Shown piece after piece: positions 1-7,785 of a stretch of DNA of 64,000 nt (within the stretch, counting starts at the first letter, position 1; each line of letters begins with the position of its first letter). The notes under the pieces were generated by a model. It ran no database searches and was not told where the DNA came from. It saw only the letters and a program-made list of their open reading frames with translations. The translations under genes and the position numbers were made by a program. This DNA comes from Pseudomonas vranovensis DSM 16006 (GTDB lineage: Bacteria; Pseudomonadota; Gammaproteobacteria; Pseudomonadales; Pseudomonadaceae), in assembly GCF_000425805.1 (NCBI RefSeq), contig NZ_AUED01000003.1, positions 248,001-312,000 on the forward strand, given 5' to 3'.

Positions 1-1571
1 AGGCCTGCGTAGGCGCCGGCCAGTCGTTGTGATGTGCTGCCGTGGTCGTATTTGCCCCAGCCCAGGTCAACGCCAAGGGCAGGACGAAGCACCAGGCCGT
101 GGGGCAGGTCCAGCGGCAACGGCTGGCTCAGGCTGTTGCGCCAGACGGCGGCGCTGGCACCGGCGACCACCTGTTGGCGAAAACCGCGCACGGCAGTGTG
201 GTCAGTCACTTGTTGTTGTTCGACGGCAGGCAAGGAGTCGGGGCTGTATTGCAGGTTCAGCTCGCTCTGCCAGCGCCAGGGCCAGTCGGGATCGAGGCCT
301 TGCCGCAGGTGCAGCAGGTTGGCGCGGTACTTGCGAAACTGCGGCTGGGGGCTATTGCGCAAGCGCTGGGTACGGTCGGCGCCGAGCCAGTCCAGGCCTT
401 GGGAAAGACCCAGGTAGGCGGTCCACAGACCGTCATCCAGCCATAGCAGGTTCAGGCCGGCCTCCAGGCTGGTGAGGGTCGGGCTCTGCAGGGGCAGGCG
501 ATAGTCGGCCAGGCGATTGTCCAGGCGCTTGTGCTCAAGGCGCCAACTGGTGCTGAGCAAGCCTTGCTGGTTGCGCCACAGGTTTCGCTCCAGCCCCAGG
601 CTGAAAAACGCACTCTGGCCGCTGCTGTACAGGCGCTTGCCAGGCAATTGCGCCTGGTACTGCAGCTGATTGAGGCTCAGGGCGTAGTGCCAGGGGCCGT
701 AGGGAATGCTGTAGTACAGACCGTAACCGCGGCTGTAGCTTGAGCCGGTCTTGAGCGTGGAGTTGACTGACAGCTGCATGAAGTCGTTGAGTTCAAGCGG
801 GCTGTCCAGGCCCACGCCCAGGCCCAGGCGCTGGCGTCCGGTCGCTTTGCTGCCCCTGTTGTCGATGTTGCTGCCCAGGTGCCAGCGGTTACCGAGCTGG
901 CGCGGCGTGATCAGTACCCGGGTCGCGCCTTCGACGCTGCCGGGCAGTAGGTCGGCGACCAGGTCGAAGGCCTTGAGCCGATTGAGCTGGTCCAGGCCCT
1001 GTTCCAGTTCGTCCAGGCGCAGCGGCTGGCCGAGCAGGGACGGGAAGGCGCTGCGCAGCGACAGCGGCAAGTCGGGGTTGCTCAGCTCGATGGACTCGAC
1101 GAAGCCTTCGACGATGACGATGTCCAGCGTGCCGCCCGCTTGCGGGCGGCTGTTCAGGTAGGGTCGGCTGGTGAGGTAACCGGCATCTACATAGCGCTGG
1201 GTGATGGCCTTGAGCAATCGATTGACCTGTGCCGGACTCATGCAGGGTTCGATCAGCGGTTGCAGGGCAGGGGCGAGATCCGCCAATGACAGTTGCTGAT
1301 TGCCCGCCAGGCGTATCCCGCTCAGCGGCCAGCAGGCGACAGGGGCTTGCTCGATGGACGGTGCGGTGTGTGGCTGTGTGGGGGCGTCGTCGGTCCGCAG
1401 CAGTGTGCGCAGGCGCTGAAACTGCTCCAGTTGTTCCTGTTGCAGGCGCTGCTCACGCAGGTGCTGCATGACCGGTATGCCATCTGCCGCAGCCGATTGA
1501 TCGACCCACAACAGGGCGCCCGCCATGACCAGGGCAAAGGTTCGAAACGGGATGCGGCGTGAGCGGGGCAT
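1..1571 (-). CDS. TpsB-type two-partner secretion transporter (ShlB/FhaC/HecB family), 3' end cut off by window
   Basis: Outer-membrane beta-barrel that exports a large TpsA exoprotein (hemolysin or adhesin type) from the periplasm. The ATG at 1571 opens a frame that stays open to base 1, so the C-terminus lies outside the window. The product begins MPRSRRIPFRTFALVMAGAL, a signal peptide, followed by a glutamine-rich helix (about residues 35-60). A POTRA domain follows around residues 80-155 (GIRLAGNQQLS, later ITQRYVDAGYLTSRPYL), then barrel sequence with RGYGLYYSIPYG and the repeated strands usual for the family. No strong ribosome site precedes the ATG. The partner TpsA gene is not in the window and would be expected beyond the left edge. 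Family assignment is firm; the cargo is unknown. Confidence 0.85.
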   Translation of the reverse strand, partial: MPRSRRIPFRTFALVMAGALLWVDQSAAADGIPVMQHLREQRLQQEQLEQFQRLRTLLRTDDAPTQPHTAPSIEQAPVACWPLSGIRLAGNQQLSLADLAPALQPLIEPCMSPAQVNRLLKAITQRYVDAGYLTSRPYLNSRPQAGGTLDIVIVEGFVESIELSNPDLPLSLRSAFPSLLGQPLRLDELEQGLDQLNRLKAFDLVADLLPGSVEGATRVLITPRQLGNRWHLGSNIDNRGSKATGRQRLGLGVGLDSPLELNDFMQLSVNSTLKTGSSYSRGYGLYYSIPYGPWHYALSLNQLQYQAQLPGKRLYSSGQSAFFSLGLERNLWRNQQGLLSTSWRLEHKRLDNRLADYRLPLQSPTLTSLEAGLNLLWLDDGLWTAYLGLSQGLDWLGADRTQRLRNSPQPQFRKYRANLLHLRQGLDPDWPWRWQSELNLQYSPDSLPAVEQQQVTDHTAVRGFRQQVVAGASAAVWRNSLSQPLPLDLPHGLVLRPALGVDLGWGKYDHGSTSQRLAGAYAG

Positions 1572-1693
1572 AGGCTGGCGTCCAGGCGTGGCGGGTTATC
1601 CGGCCAGCTGGATGTTAAGGACGCTGCTATTTGTCTGGATGCACTCCCGCGCCGGATGGCGGGTAGGTGGGAAGATAGGCTTTTGTGAGGAGC

Positions 1694-1714
1694 TTCCGGC
1701 GCAATGCGCCGGAA
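1694..1714. terminator. Perfect hairpin between the TpsB and L,D-transpeptidase genes
   Basis: A 10-bp perfect inverted repeat (arm TTCCGGCGCA) with a single-base loop, 15 bases past the stop of the minus-strand L,D-transpeptidase gene. There is no clear T-run on either side, so it may be a weak or Rho-assisted terminator, or an mRNA 3'-end stabiliser. Confidence 0.45.
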
Positions 1715-1728
1715 TGTAGGACGTTCTG

Positions 1729-2286
1729 TCAGGGGCGAATTTCGATCATCGTGCCGTCCGGCACCATGTTCCACACTTCGCGCATGTCGCGGTTGGTCAT
1801 GGCGATGCAGCCTTCAGTCCAGTCCAGGGTGTGGAATACCTCTTCGGGGTACTCTTCATCGAGTGGCGTGCCATGGATCATGATCATGCCACCGGGTGGC
1901 ACGCCTTCGCGTCGGGCCCGCGCCGAATCGCTGATGTTCGGGTAGGACACGTGCATCGCCAGGTTGTAGCGGTCGCTCTCCTTGCGCCAGTCGATCCAGT
2001 AGAAACCTTCTGGCGTGCGCTTGTCGCCTTCGCGCAACTTGGGCCCCTTGGGCTGCTTGCCCAAGGAGATGCGATAGGTCTTGAGCGGGGCGCCGCCACT
2101 GATCAGTTGCAGGCGACGCTCGGACTTGAGCACCAGGATCTTGTCGATCTGCGCAGTGGTTGCGGGTTTTAGTTGGAGAGGCGAGGGCGCGACCTTTTCA
2201 ATAGGCTTGGTCACGATGGTTTCGGTAAACGCTGCCTGGGACACCGAAGCCACACTGAGGCAGAAAAGGGCAAACAACCAGCGCAT
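1729..2286 (-). CDS. Periplasmic L,D-transpeptidase (YkuD domain)
   Basis: A 185-residue secreted enzyme predicted to form peptidoglycan cross-links or anchor lipoproteins through a catalytic cysteine. MRWLFALFCLSVASVSQAA is a signal peptide, likely cleaved near residue 19. The YkuD domain covers about residues 48-183. It carries the catalytic signature with H138 (MIHGT) and C160 (DWTEGCIAMTNRDM), the usual order of HxG followed by S/T-x-GC. No LysM or PG-binding domain is present, so this is the short form. The start was chosen at 2286 because AGGGA lies about 8 bases upstream and the signal peptide begins there; a longer upstream extension looks non-coding. It lies 19 bases downstream of the Nudix gene on the same strand, so the two are probably co-transcribed. 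Confidence 0.9.
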   Translation of the reverse strand: MRWLFALFCLSVASVSQAAFTETIVTKPIEKVAPSPLQLKPATTAQIDKILVLKSERRLQLISGGAPLKTYRISLGKQPKGPKLREGDKRTPEGFYWIDWRKESDRYNLAMHVSYPNISDSARARREGVPPGGMIMIHGTPLDEEYPEEVFHTLDWTEGCIAMTNRDMREVWNMVPDGTMIEIRP

Positions 2287-2305
2287 GAAACGATATCCCT
2301 GAAAA

Positions 2306-2860
2306 CTAGGTGTTGAGTGACGAAATGAGCAATGGCGACAGACATTCGTTGCCAATCGGATAGCGCTGCTCGATGCGGTCACGATAATAGCATTCTAGGG
2401 TACGACTCACGGTCCTGAAAGCCAGCTCGTCCCACGGAATCTCACTTTCATCGAAAAGTCGCACTTCCAGGCTCTCGACCCCGACGGCAAAGTCCAGGTC
2501 GGCAAGTTCGGCGCGAAAGAACACGTGCACCTGGTTGATGTGCGGCAGGTCGAACAGTTGGTAGAGGCACATCGACCCGACTCGTGCACAGGCTTCCTCG
2601 ACGGTTTCGCGACGGGCGGCTTGCTCCACGGTTTCGCCGTTCTCCATGAACCCGGCGGGCAGGGTCCAGTAACCCCGGCGCGGCTCGATGGCGCGGCGGC
2701 ACAGCAGCACCCGGCTGCCATGGGTCGGCAGCACGCCGGCAACGATGTTGGGGTTCTGGTAATGGATGGTCTGGCAGTGATCGCAGACATAGCGCAGGCG
2801 GGTGTCGCCCTCGGGAATGCGCTGAATCACCGGTTTGCCGCACGCACTGCAGAATTTCAT
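2306..2860 (-). CDS. Nudix hydrolase with N-terminal zinc ribbon
   Basis: A 184-residue protein. Four cysteines, C4/C7 (CSACG) and C26/C29 (CDHCQ), form a zinc ribbon in front of a Nudix domain. The Nudix box runs about residues 70-92 (GFMENGETVEQ, then RRETVEEA), with the REtxEE metal-binding glutamates intact. Such proteins hydrolyse nucleoside-diphosphate-linked compounds; the ribbon resembles that of NudC-like NADH pyrophosphatases, but the protein is shorter, so the substrate is open. The start is at MKFCSACG because this places the ribbon at the N-terminus; any upstream in-frame extension lacks support. It shares the strand with the L,D-transpeptidase downstream and is divergent from the second Nudix gene, leaving a 133-base shared promoter region. 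Confidence 0.88.
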   Translation of the reverse strand: MKFCSACGKPVIQRIPEGDTRLRYVCDHCQTIHYQNPNIVAGVLPTHGSRVLLCRRAIEPRRGYWTLPAGFMENGETVEQAARRETVEEACARVGSMCLYQLFDLPHINQVHVFFRAELADLDFAVGVESLEVRLFDESEIPWDELAFRTVSRTLECYYRDRIEQRYPIGNECLSPLLISSLNT

Positions 2861-2993
2861 GCTTTTATTCCTGTAGGTTGCGCCTATCTTGGCGCCACTG
2901 TCACCGTGGCTGCAAGCCGGATCACCTCGGGGCTTGGGCGGTTCGCGGCTTTGGTGCATCATGCAGGACAGGCTTTGGAATCGAGAGAGAGCA

Positions 2994-3593
2994 ATGCTGG
3001 ACGAGCTACTTCGCCGTGTGAGCAGTCATAGGCCCGACACCCTGGAAACCGATCGTCGTTTTCCCGAGGCCGCCGTCTTATTGCCCATTACCCGCAGCGA
3101 AGAGCCTGAATTGGTATTGACCCTGCGCGCCAAGGGCCTGTCGACCCATGGTGGCGAAGTCGCCTTCCCCGGTGGGCGCCGCGATCCGGAAGACCCTGAC
3201 CTGGTGTTTACCGCCCTGCGCGAGGCCGAGGAAGAGATTGGCCTGCCGCCAGGATTGGTGGAAATCATAGGCCCCTTGAGCCCGCTGATCTCGCTGCATG
3301 GGCTTAAAGTCACACCTTTTGTCGGCCTGATTCCCGATTTTGTCGAGTACCAGGCCAACGATGCCGAAATCGCCGCGGTCTTTACCGTGCCGCTGGAGTT
3401 CTTCCGCCAGGACCCGCGTGACCACACCCATCGCATCGATTACCAGGGCCGCAGCTGGTATGTGCCCAGCTACCGTTATGGTGAGTACAAGATCTGGGGG
3501 TTGTCGGCGATCATGATCGTCGAGCTGGTCAACTTGCTTTACGATGCCCGCATCAACCTGCACCAACCGCCTGAACGCTTCATTCCAATTTGA
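2994..3593 (+). CDS. CoA pyrophosphatase-type Nudix hydrolase
   Basis: A 199-residue Nudix hydrolase of the CoA-ase (NudL/YeaB-like) type. The sequence shows [13 protein letters not shown] followed by [12 protein letters not shown]. The longer spacing in front of REAEEEIGL, and the upstream [20 protein letters not shown] stretch, resemble the UPF0035/CoA pyrophosphatase signature. The expected reaction is cleavage of CoA or its derivatives to 3',5'-ADP and phosphopantetheine. The start at 2994 follows a GAGAGAG ribosome site; an ATG at 2961 would add 11 residues. The gamma-carbonic anhydrase-like gene follows 43 bases on, so these probably form one transcript with the next genes. Confidence 0.88.
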   Translation: MLDELLRRVSSHRPDTLETDRRFPEAAVLLPITRSEEPELVLTLRAKGLSTHGGEVAFPGGRRDPEDPDLVFTALREAEEEIGLPPGLVEIIGPLSPLISLHGLKVTPFVGLIPDFVEYQANDAEIAAVFTVPLEFFRQDPRDHTHRIDYQGRSWYVPSYRYGEYKIWGLSAIMIVELVNLLYDARINLHQPPERFIPI

Positions 3594-3636
3594 GCGGGCA
3601 CACCCGCCACCATTGCCGCACCGTGAGGAACCACGC

Positions 3637-4161
3637 ATGAAATACCGTCTGGGCGACCTGTGCGTCGAAACCCATCCCAACAGCTGGGTGGCACCCAATG
3701 CCACGCTGATCGGCAAGGTGCGCCTGCAGGCGGGGGCCAGTGTCTGGTTTGGCGCGGTGCTGCGCGGCGACAACGAACTGATCGACATTGGTGAGAACAG
3801 CAACGTACAGGACGGCACAGTGATGCACACCGACATGGGCGTGCCGCTGACGCTGGGCAAGAGTGTCACTGTTGGTCACAACGCCATGCTCCACGGCTGC
3901 ACCGTGGGCGACTACAGCCTGGTCGGCATCAATGCAGTCGTCCTCAATGGCGCCCGAATCGGCAAGTACTGCATTATCGGCGCGAATGCGCTGATTCCCG
4001 AAGGCAAGGAGATTCCCGACGGTTCGCTGGTAATGGGCTCGCCAGGCAAGGTGGTACGCGAACTGACTGAAGCGCAAAAGAAAATGCTCGAGGCCAGCGC
4101 TGCGCATTACGTACACAACGCCGAGCGCTACGCGCGCGACCTGGCCCTGCAGGAGGATTGA
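3637..4161 (+). CDS. Gamma-class carbonic anhydrase family protein (YrdA/PaaY type)
   Basis: A 174-residue left-handed beta-helix protein with hexapeptide repeats through residues 12-135, such as NATLIGKV and GASVWFGAV. The three zinc-ligand histidines of the family are present: H64 (VMHTD), H81 and H86 ([10 protein letters not shown]). It should form a trimer with zinc sites between subunits. Bacterial members of this type often have weak or no measurable carbonic anhydrase activity, so the reaction is not certain. MKYRLGD was taken as the start because the hexapeptide fold starts soon after; the upstream extension overlaps the preceding gene. Its TGA overlaps the ATG of the DUF1289 gene by one base, indicating translational coupling. 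Confidence 0.9.
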   Translation: MKYRLGDLCVETHPNSWVAPNATLIGKVRLQAGASVWFGAVLRGDNELIDIGENSNVQDGTVMHTDMGVPLTLGKSVTVGHNAMLHGCTVGDYSLVGINAVVLNGARIGKYCIIGANALIPEGKEIPDGSLVMGSPGKVVRELTEAQKKMLEASAAHYVHNAERYARDLALQED

Positions 4162-4367
4162 TGAGCAGTCTCGAACGCCCGGTCGCCTCACCCTGCGTAC
4201 ACATCTGCGCCCTGGACGAGGACGACATCTGCACCGGCTGTCAGCGCAGCGCGGCTGAAATCACCCGTTGGGGGCGGATGGACAATAGCGAGCGCCGTCA
4301 GGTGTTGAAACTGTGCCACGAGCGCGCGGTGGCCGCCGGACTGATCCTCAACGTTGGCAGCGCCTGA
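4161..4367 (+). CDS. DUF1289 small cysteine-rich protein
   Basis: A 68-residue protein with four cysteines, C12, C16, C24 and C27 (CVHIC, then CTGC), followed by RSAAEITRWGRM and a helical end. This is the DUF1289 signature, often called a putative Fe-S or metal-binding protein. Function is unknown. Its ATG at 4161 shares a base with the stop of the carbonic anhydrase-like gene, and the strong AGGAGG at 4151-4156 serves it, so ATG is preferred over the TTG just before it. Confidence 0.85.
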   Translation: MSSLERPVASPCVHICALDEDDICTGCQRSAAEITRWGRMDNSERRQVLKLCHERAVAAGLILNVGSA

Positions 4368-4370
4368 TCC

Positions 4371-4402
4371 GGTACTTGGCCGCAGGCAGCCGCTCAAGTA
4401 CC
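4371..4402 (+). promoter_or_regulatory. Leader hairpin ahead of the VUT/YhhQ-type transporter
   Basis: GGTACTTG (4371-4378) pairs perfectly with CAAGTACC (4395-4402) around a 16-base loop that itself contains GC-rich partial repeats. It sits between the DUF1289 stop and the transporter ATG at 4431 and is not followed by a T-run. It could be a processing or attenuation element. Transporters of this family are often under preQ1 riboswitch control, but I could not fit the known preQ1 aptamer consensus to this sequence. Confidence 0.4.
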
Positions 4403-4430
4403 CTGTAGCGCTTGCCAAACGGTCGACCCC

Positions 4431-4898
4431 ATGCCCTTTCTGATTGCCTATATCAGCAGCGTTGTGCTGATCAACTACGCCTTTTCCAGCGCCCCGCACC
4501 TGGACGTCATCTGGTCCGCCTGGGGCGGGCTGGTGTTCATCCTGCGCGACATGGTGCAAACCCGCTTCGGCCACGGCGCGTTGGTCGCCATGCTGGTTGC
4601 CCTGGTGCTCTCGTATATCACTTCCGAGCCTGCCATTGCCTTGGCCAGCGCAACGGCCTTCGCCGTCTCGGAACTGATCGACTGGCTGGTGTTCAGTATC
4701 ACCAAGCGGCCACTGCACGACCGTCTGTGGTTGAGCTCGGCACTGAGCATCCCCATCGACACCTTTATTTTCTTCGGCATGATCGGTGCCTTGACCCCGG
4801 CTGTGGTCGGCACCGCCCTGGCGTCCAAGTTTGCCGGCGTGACCGCCGTCTGGCTGATCATGGCCTGGCGCTTGCGCAAGCGTGCCATCGCCGGCTGA
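4431..4898 (+). CDS. VUT family transporter, putative queuosine-precursor (preQ0) importer YhhQ type
   Basis: A 155-residue protein that is nearly all membrane, with about five hydrophobic segments: residues 2-22, 25-40, 46-80, 100-120 and 125-145. The segment ATAFAVSELIDWLVFS, followed by a KRPLHDRLWLSSALSIPIDT region, matches the VUT (vitamin uptake-like) family containing YhhQ, which carries 7-cyano-7-deazaguanine for queuosine tRNA modification. It is shorter than typical YhhQ (about 220 residues), like several pseudomonad members. No queuosine genes lie nearby, so the substrate is inferred from family only. Confidence 0.75.
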   Translation: MPFLIAYISSVVLINYAFSSAPHLDVIWSAWGGLVFILRDMVQTRFGHGALVAMLVALVLSYITSEPAIALASATAFAVSELIDWLVFSITKRPLHDRLWLSSALSIPIDTFIFFGMIGALTPAVVGTALASKFAGVTAVWLIMAWRLRKRAIAG

Positions 4899-4993
4899 GG
4901 CCCCGGGGCCCGGTTCATGTAAAATGGCGCTCCTTTTCACCAGGTTGCACCGAATACGGGGCAGCCTGGAATCCTTCCCTCTGAGGACCTGAG

Positions 4994-6175
4994 ATGACTC
5001 GTATCGGAACCCCATTGTCGCCGACCGCGACCCGTGTACTGCTCTGTGGCTGTGGCGAGCTGGGCAAGGAAGTGGTGATCGAGCTGCAACGCCTGGGTGT
5101 CGAAGTGATTGCCGTGGACCGTTACGCCGATGCCCCGGCCATGCAGGTCGCCCATCGCAGCCACGTGATCAACATGCTCGACGGCGCCGCGCTGCGTGCG
5201 GTCATCGAGGCTGAAAAGCCGCACTTCATCGTCCCGGAAATCGAAGCCATCGCCACCGCAACCCTGGTGGAGCTGGAAAACGAAGGCTTCAACGTGGTGC
5301 CGACGGCCCGCGCCACGCAACTGACCATGAATCGCGAAGGCATTCGTCGCCTGGCCGCTGAAGAGCTGGAGCTGCCGACCTCGCCGTACCATTTCGCCGA
5401 TACCTTCGAGGACTACGCGAAGGCGGTCGAAGACCTCGGTTTCCCTTGTGTGGTCAAGCCGGTGATGAGCTCATCGGGCAAGGGCCAGAGCCTGCTCAAG
5501 AATGCCGATGACGTGCAGAAGGCCTGGGACTATGCCCAGGAAGGCGGTCGCGCTGGCAAGGGCCGGGTGATCATCGAAGGTTTTATCGATTTCGACTACG
5601 AAATCACCCTGCTGACCGTGCGCCATGTTGGCGGCACTACCTTCTGCGCGCCGGTCGGGCATCGCCAGGAGAAGGGCGACTATCAAGAGTCGTGGCAGCC
5701 CCAGGCCATGAGCACGGTGGCCCTGGCCGAGTCCGAGCGCGTGGCCAAGGCGGTCACCGAGGCCCTGGGTGGTCGTGGCCTGTTTGGCGTGGAGTTGTTC
5801 ATCAAGGGTGATCAGGTGTGGTTCAGCGAAGTTTCACCGCGCCCCCACGACACCGGCCTGGTGACCCTGATCTCGCAGGACCTGTCGCAGTTCGCCCTGC
5901 ATGCGAGGGCGATCCTGGGCCTGCCGATTCCGCTGATTCGCCAGTTCGGCCCGTCGGCTTCGGCAGTTATCCTGGTGGAAGGTCAGTCGCAACAGACCGC
6001 CTTCGCCAGCCTGGGTGTTGCCCTGAGCGAGCCGGACACGGCCATTCGCTTGTTCGGCAAACCCGAGGTCAATGGCCAGCGTCGCATGGGCGTGTGCCTG
6101 GCGCGTGACGAGTCGATCGAGGCGGCACGGGCCAAGGCGACCCGTGCTTCGCAGGCTGTTCAGGTAGAGCTTTAA
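4994..6175 (+). CDS. purT: Formate-dependent phosphoribosylglycinamide formyltransferase (GAR transformylase 2)
   Basis: Catalyses the folate-independent third step of purine synthesis: formate, ATP and GAR give formyl-GAR. The 393-residue length is standard. The N-terminal domain has the [21 protein letters not shown] fold. The central ATP-grasp domain carries [16 protein letters not shown] (ATP loop) and the late [23 protein letters not shown] region with the metal-binding glutamates and [14 protein letters not shown] motif. The ATG at 4994 follows GAGGACCTGAG. TAAAAT at 4920-4925 could be a -10 element. A strong hairpin follows the stop. Confidence 0.97.
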   Translation: MTRIGTPLSPTATRVLLCGCGELGKEVVIELQRLGVEVIAVDRYADAPAMQVAHRSHVINMLDGAALRAVIEAEKPHFIVPEIEAIATATLVELENEGFNVVPTARATQLTMNREGIRRLAAEELELPTSPYHFADTFEDYAKAVEDLGFPCVVKPVMSSSGKGQSLLKNADDVQKAWDYAQEGGRAGKGRVIIEGFIDFDYEITLLTVRHVGGTTFCAPVGHRQEKGDYQESWQPQAMSTVALAESERVAKAVTEALGGRGLFGVELFIKGDQVWFSEVSPRPHDTGLVTLISQDLSQFALHARAILGLPIPLIRQFGPSASAVILVEGQSQQTAFASLGVALSEPDTAIRLFGKPEVNGQRRMGVCLARDESIEAARAKATRASQAVQVEL

Positions 6176-6179
6176 ACCC

Positions 6180-6212
6180 ATCGCGGGGCAACGTCTTGAC
6201 TTGCCCCGCGAT
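6180..6212. repeat. REP-like palindrome, possible bidirectional terminator
   Basis: ATCGCGGGGCAA (6180-6191) pairs with TTGCCCCGCGAT (6201-6212) around a 9-base loop, between the convergent ends of purT and the MFS gene. The arm matches the core of the other REP-like elements in the window. The position suits a bidirectional transcription end for both genes. Confidence 0.7.
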
Positions 6213-6216
6213 CATT

Positions 6217-7521
6217 TCAGAGCTCCGAATGCCGCGTTTCTTTAAGGCACAGTACAGCGATCAGGCTCAATACAGCCGCCGCCGACACGTAGCCCCCCAC
6301 CCAGCTCAACCCCCCCATCGCTACCAGCTTCTGGGCAAAGAACGGTGCCGCCGAGGCCCCGACAATGCCGCCCAGGTTATAGGCCGCTGACGCCCCGGTG
6401 TAACGAACATGGGTCGGAAACAGCTCGGGCAGCAACGCGCCCATCGGCGCAAATGTCACGCCCATCAGGAACAGCTCGATGGCCAGGAACAGCGCCACAC
6501 CCGCGGTGGAGCCCGAGGTCAGCAGTGGTTGCATGGTAAAGCCCGAGAGTATCGCCAGTACCGCACCGACGATCAGCACCGGCTTGCGCCCGTAGCGGTC
6601 GCTGAGCCAGGCCGACAATGGCGTTGCCAGGGCCATGAACAGCACGGCAAAGCACAACAGGCCCAGGAAGGTTTCGCGACTGTAGCCCAGGGTCGAGACG
6701 CCATAGCTGAGCGAGAACACGGTGGAGATGTAGAACAGCGCGTAGCACACCACCATGGCCGAAGCGCCCAGCAGCACCGGCATCCAGTACTGTGAGAAGA
6801 GCTCGACCACCGGCATTTTCACTCGCTCGTGACGGGCCACGGCCTTGGCGAATACCGGGGTTTCTTCAAGCTTCAGGCGCACATACAGGCCGACAATGAC
6901 CAGCGCAGCGCTGAGCAGGAACGGGATCCGCCAGCCCCACTCGCGAAACTGTTCGTCGGTCAGCACCATGGCCAGGGTCAGGAACAGGCCGTTGGCCGCC
7001 AGGAAACCGATCGAAGGCCCCAGTTGCGGGAACATGCCGAACCAGGCGCGTTTGCCCTTGGGCGCGTTTTCAGTCGCCAGCAGCGCGGCGCCGCCCCATT
7101 CCCCGCCCAGGCCCAGGCCCTGGCCGAAGCGCAGCACGCAAAGCAGGATCGGCGCCCAGGCTCCGATGCTGTCGTAGCCGGGCAGCACACCGATCAGCGT
7201 GGTACACACCCCCATCAGCAGCAGCGAGGCCACCAGAGTGGACTTGCGCCCGATGCGGTCACCGAAGTGGCCGAACAATGCCGAGCCCAGAGGCCTGGCC
7301 AGAAAGGCGATGCCGAAGGTGAGGAAAGCCGAGAGCATCTGCGCGGTACCCGAGGTCTGCGGGAAGAATACCGGGCCGATGACCAGGGCAGCAGCGGTGG
7401 CATAGACGTAGAAGTCATAGAACTCGATGGCGGTACCGATGAAGCTGGCGGTCGCCACCCGGGCCGGCGAGTTGCCGGGGCTGGCCTGTTCCGTTTCGGA
7501 GTAGGTGCTACTGGTTGTCAT
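6217..7521 (-). CDS. MFS transporter, metabolite:H+ symporter (MHS/ProP-KgtP-ShiA type)
   Basis: A 434-residue inner-membrane symporter with 12 predicted helices. Family signatures include ATASFIGTAIEFYDFYVYATAAA in helix 1, RPLGSALFGHFGDRIGRKSTL between helices 2 and 3, and GQGLGLGGEWGGAALLATENAP, which are typical of MHS transporters for carboxylates, shikimate, osmolytes or aromatic acids. The substrate cannot be read from the sequence. MTTSSTYSE was chosen as start because AGGGAT lies upstream and the membrane part begins 25 residues later. It is monocistronic, with 264 bases of upstream DNA holding no recognised gene. Confidence 0.9.
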   Translation of the reverse strand: MTTSSTYSETEQASPGNSPARVATASFIGTAIEFYDFYVYATAAALVIGPVFFPQTSGTAQMLSAFLTFGIAFLARPLGSALFGHFGDRIGRKSTLVASLLLMGVCTTLIGVLPGYDSIGAWAPILLCVLRFGQGLGLGGEWGGAALLATENAPKGKRAWFGMFPQLGPSIGFLAANGLFLTLAMVLTDEQFREWGWRIPFLLSAALVIVGLYVRLKLEETPVFAKAVARHERVKMPVVELFSQYWMPVLLGASAMVVCYALFYISTVFSLSYGVSTLGYSRETFLGLLCFAVLFMALATPLSAWLSDRYGRKPVLIVGAVLAILSGFTMQPLLTSGSTAGVALFLAIELFLMGVTFAPMGALLPELFPTHVRYTGASAAYNLGGIVGASAAPFFAQKLVAMGGLSWVGGYVSAAAVLSLIAVLCLKETRHSEL

Positions 7522-7785
7522 GCGATTATCCCTGACAGTCGAGTGCTCCGTAGGCGTTACCACCGGCAGGGTGGGTAGGCGTTGGCAGCGGCAACGAAGC
7601 GAATTGTTGTTGGTCGCGTGACTGAGCATACGCCCGTGGGGGATAGGGGCGGGCGCGGGCACTGTTCGGGGTGTGAAGCAGTGCAGGTTTTGCGCGCGGT
7701 ATTCAGTCGTGCGGACTGGCCGAGAGACGCCGGATGCGGGTAGCGGGCGAGACGGCTGGGCTGGGTAAGCGTAGCGGGAGTATAG

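Noticed and set aside
29..1161. Several plus-strand frames within the TpsB gene
   Set aside because: They are fragments in different frames, whereas the minus strand has one uninterrupted frame with a signal peptide and POTRA domain.
4371..4430. A standard preQ1-I riboswitch
   Set aside because: The hairpin is clear, but I could not fit the conserved loop and A-rich tail of that class; left as an unassigned structure.
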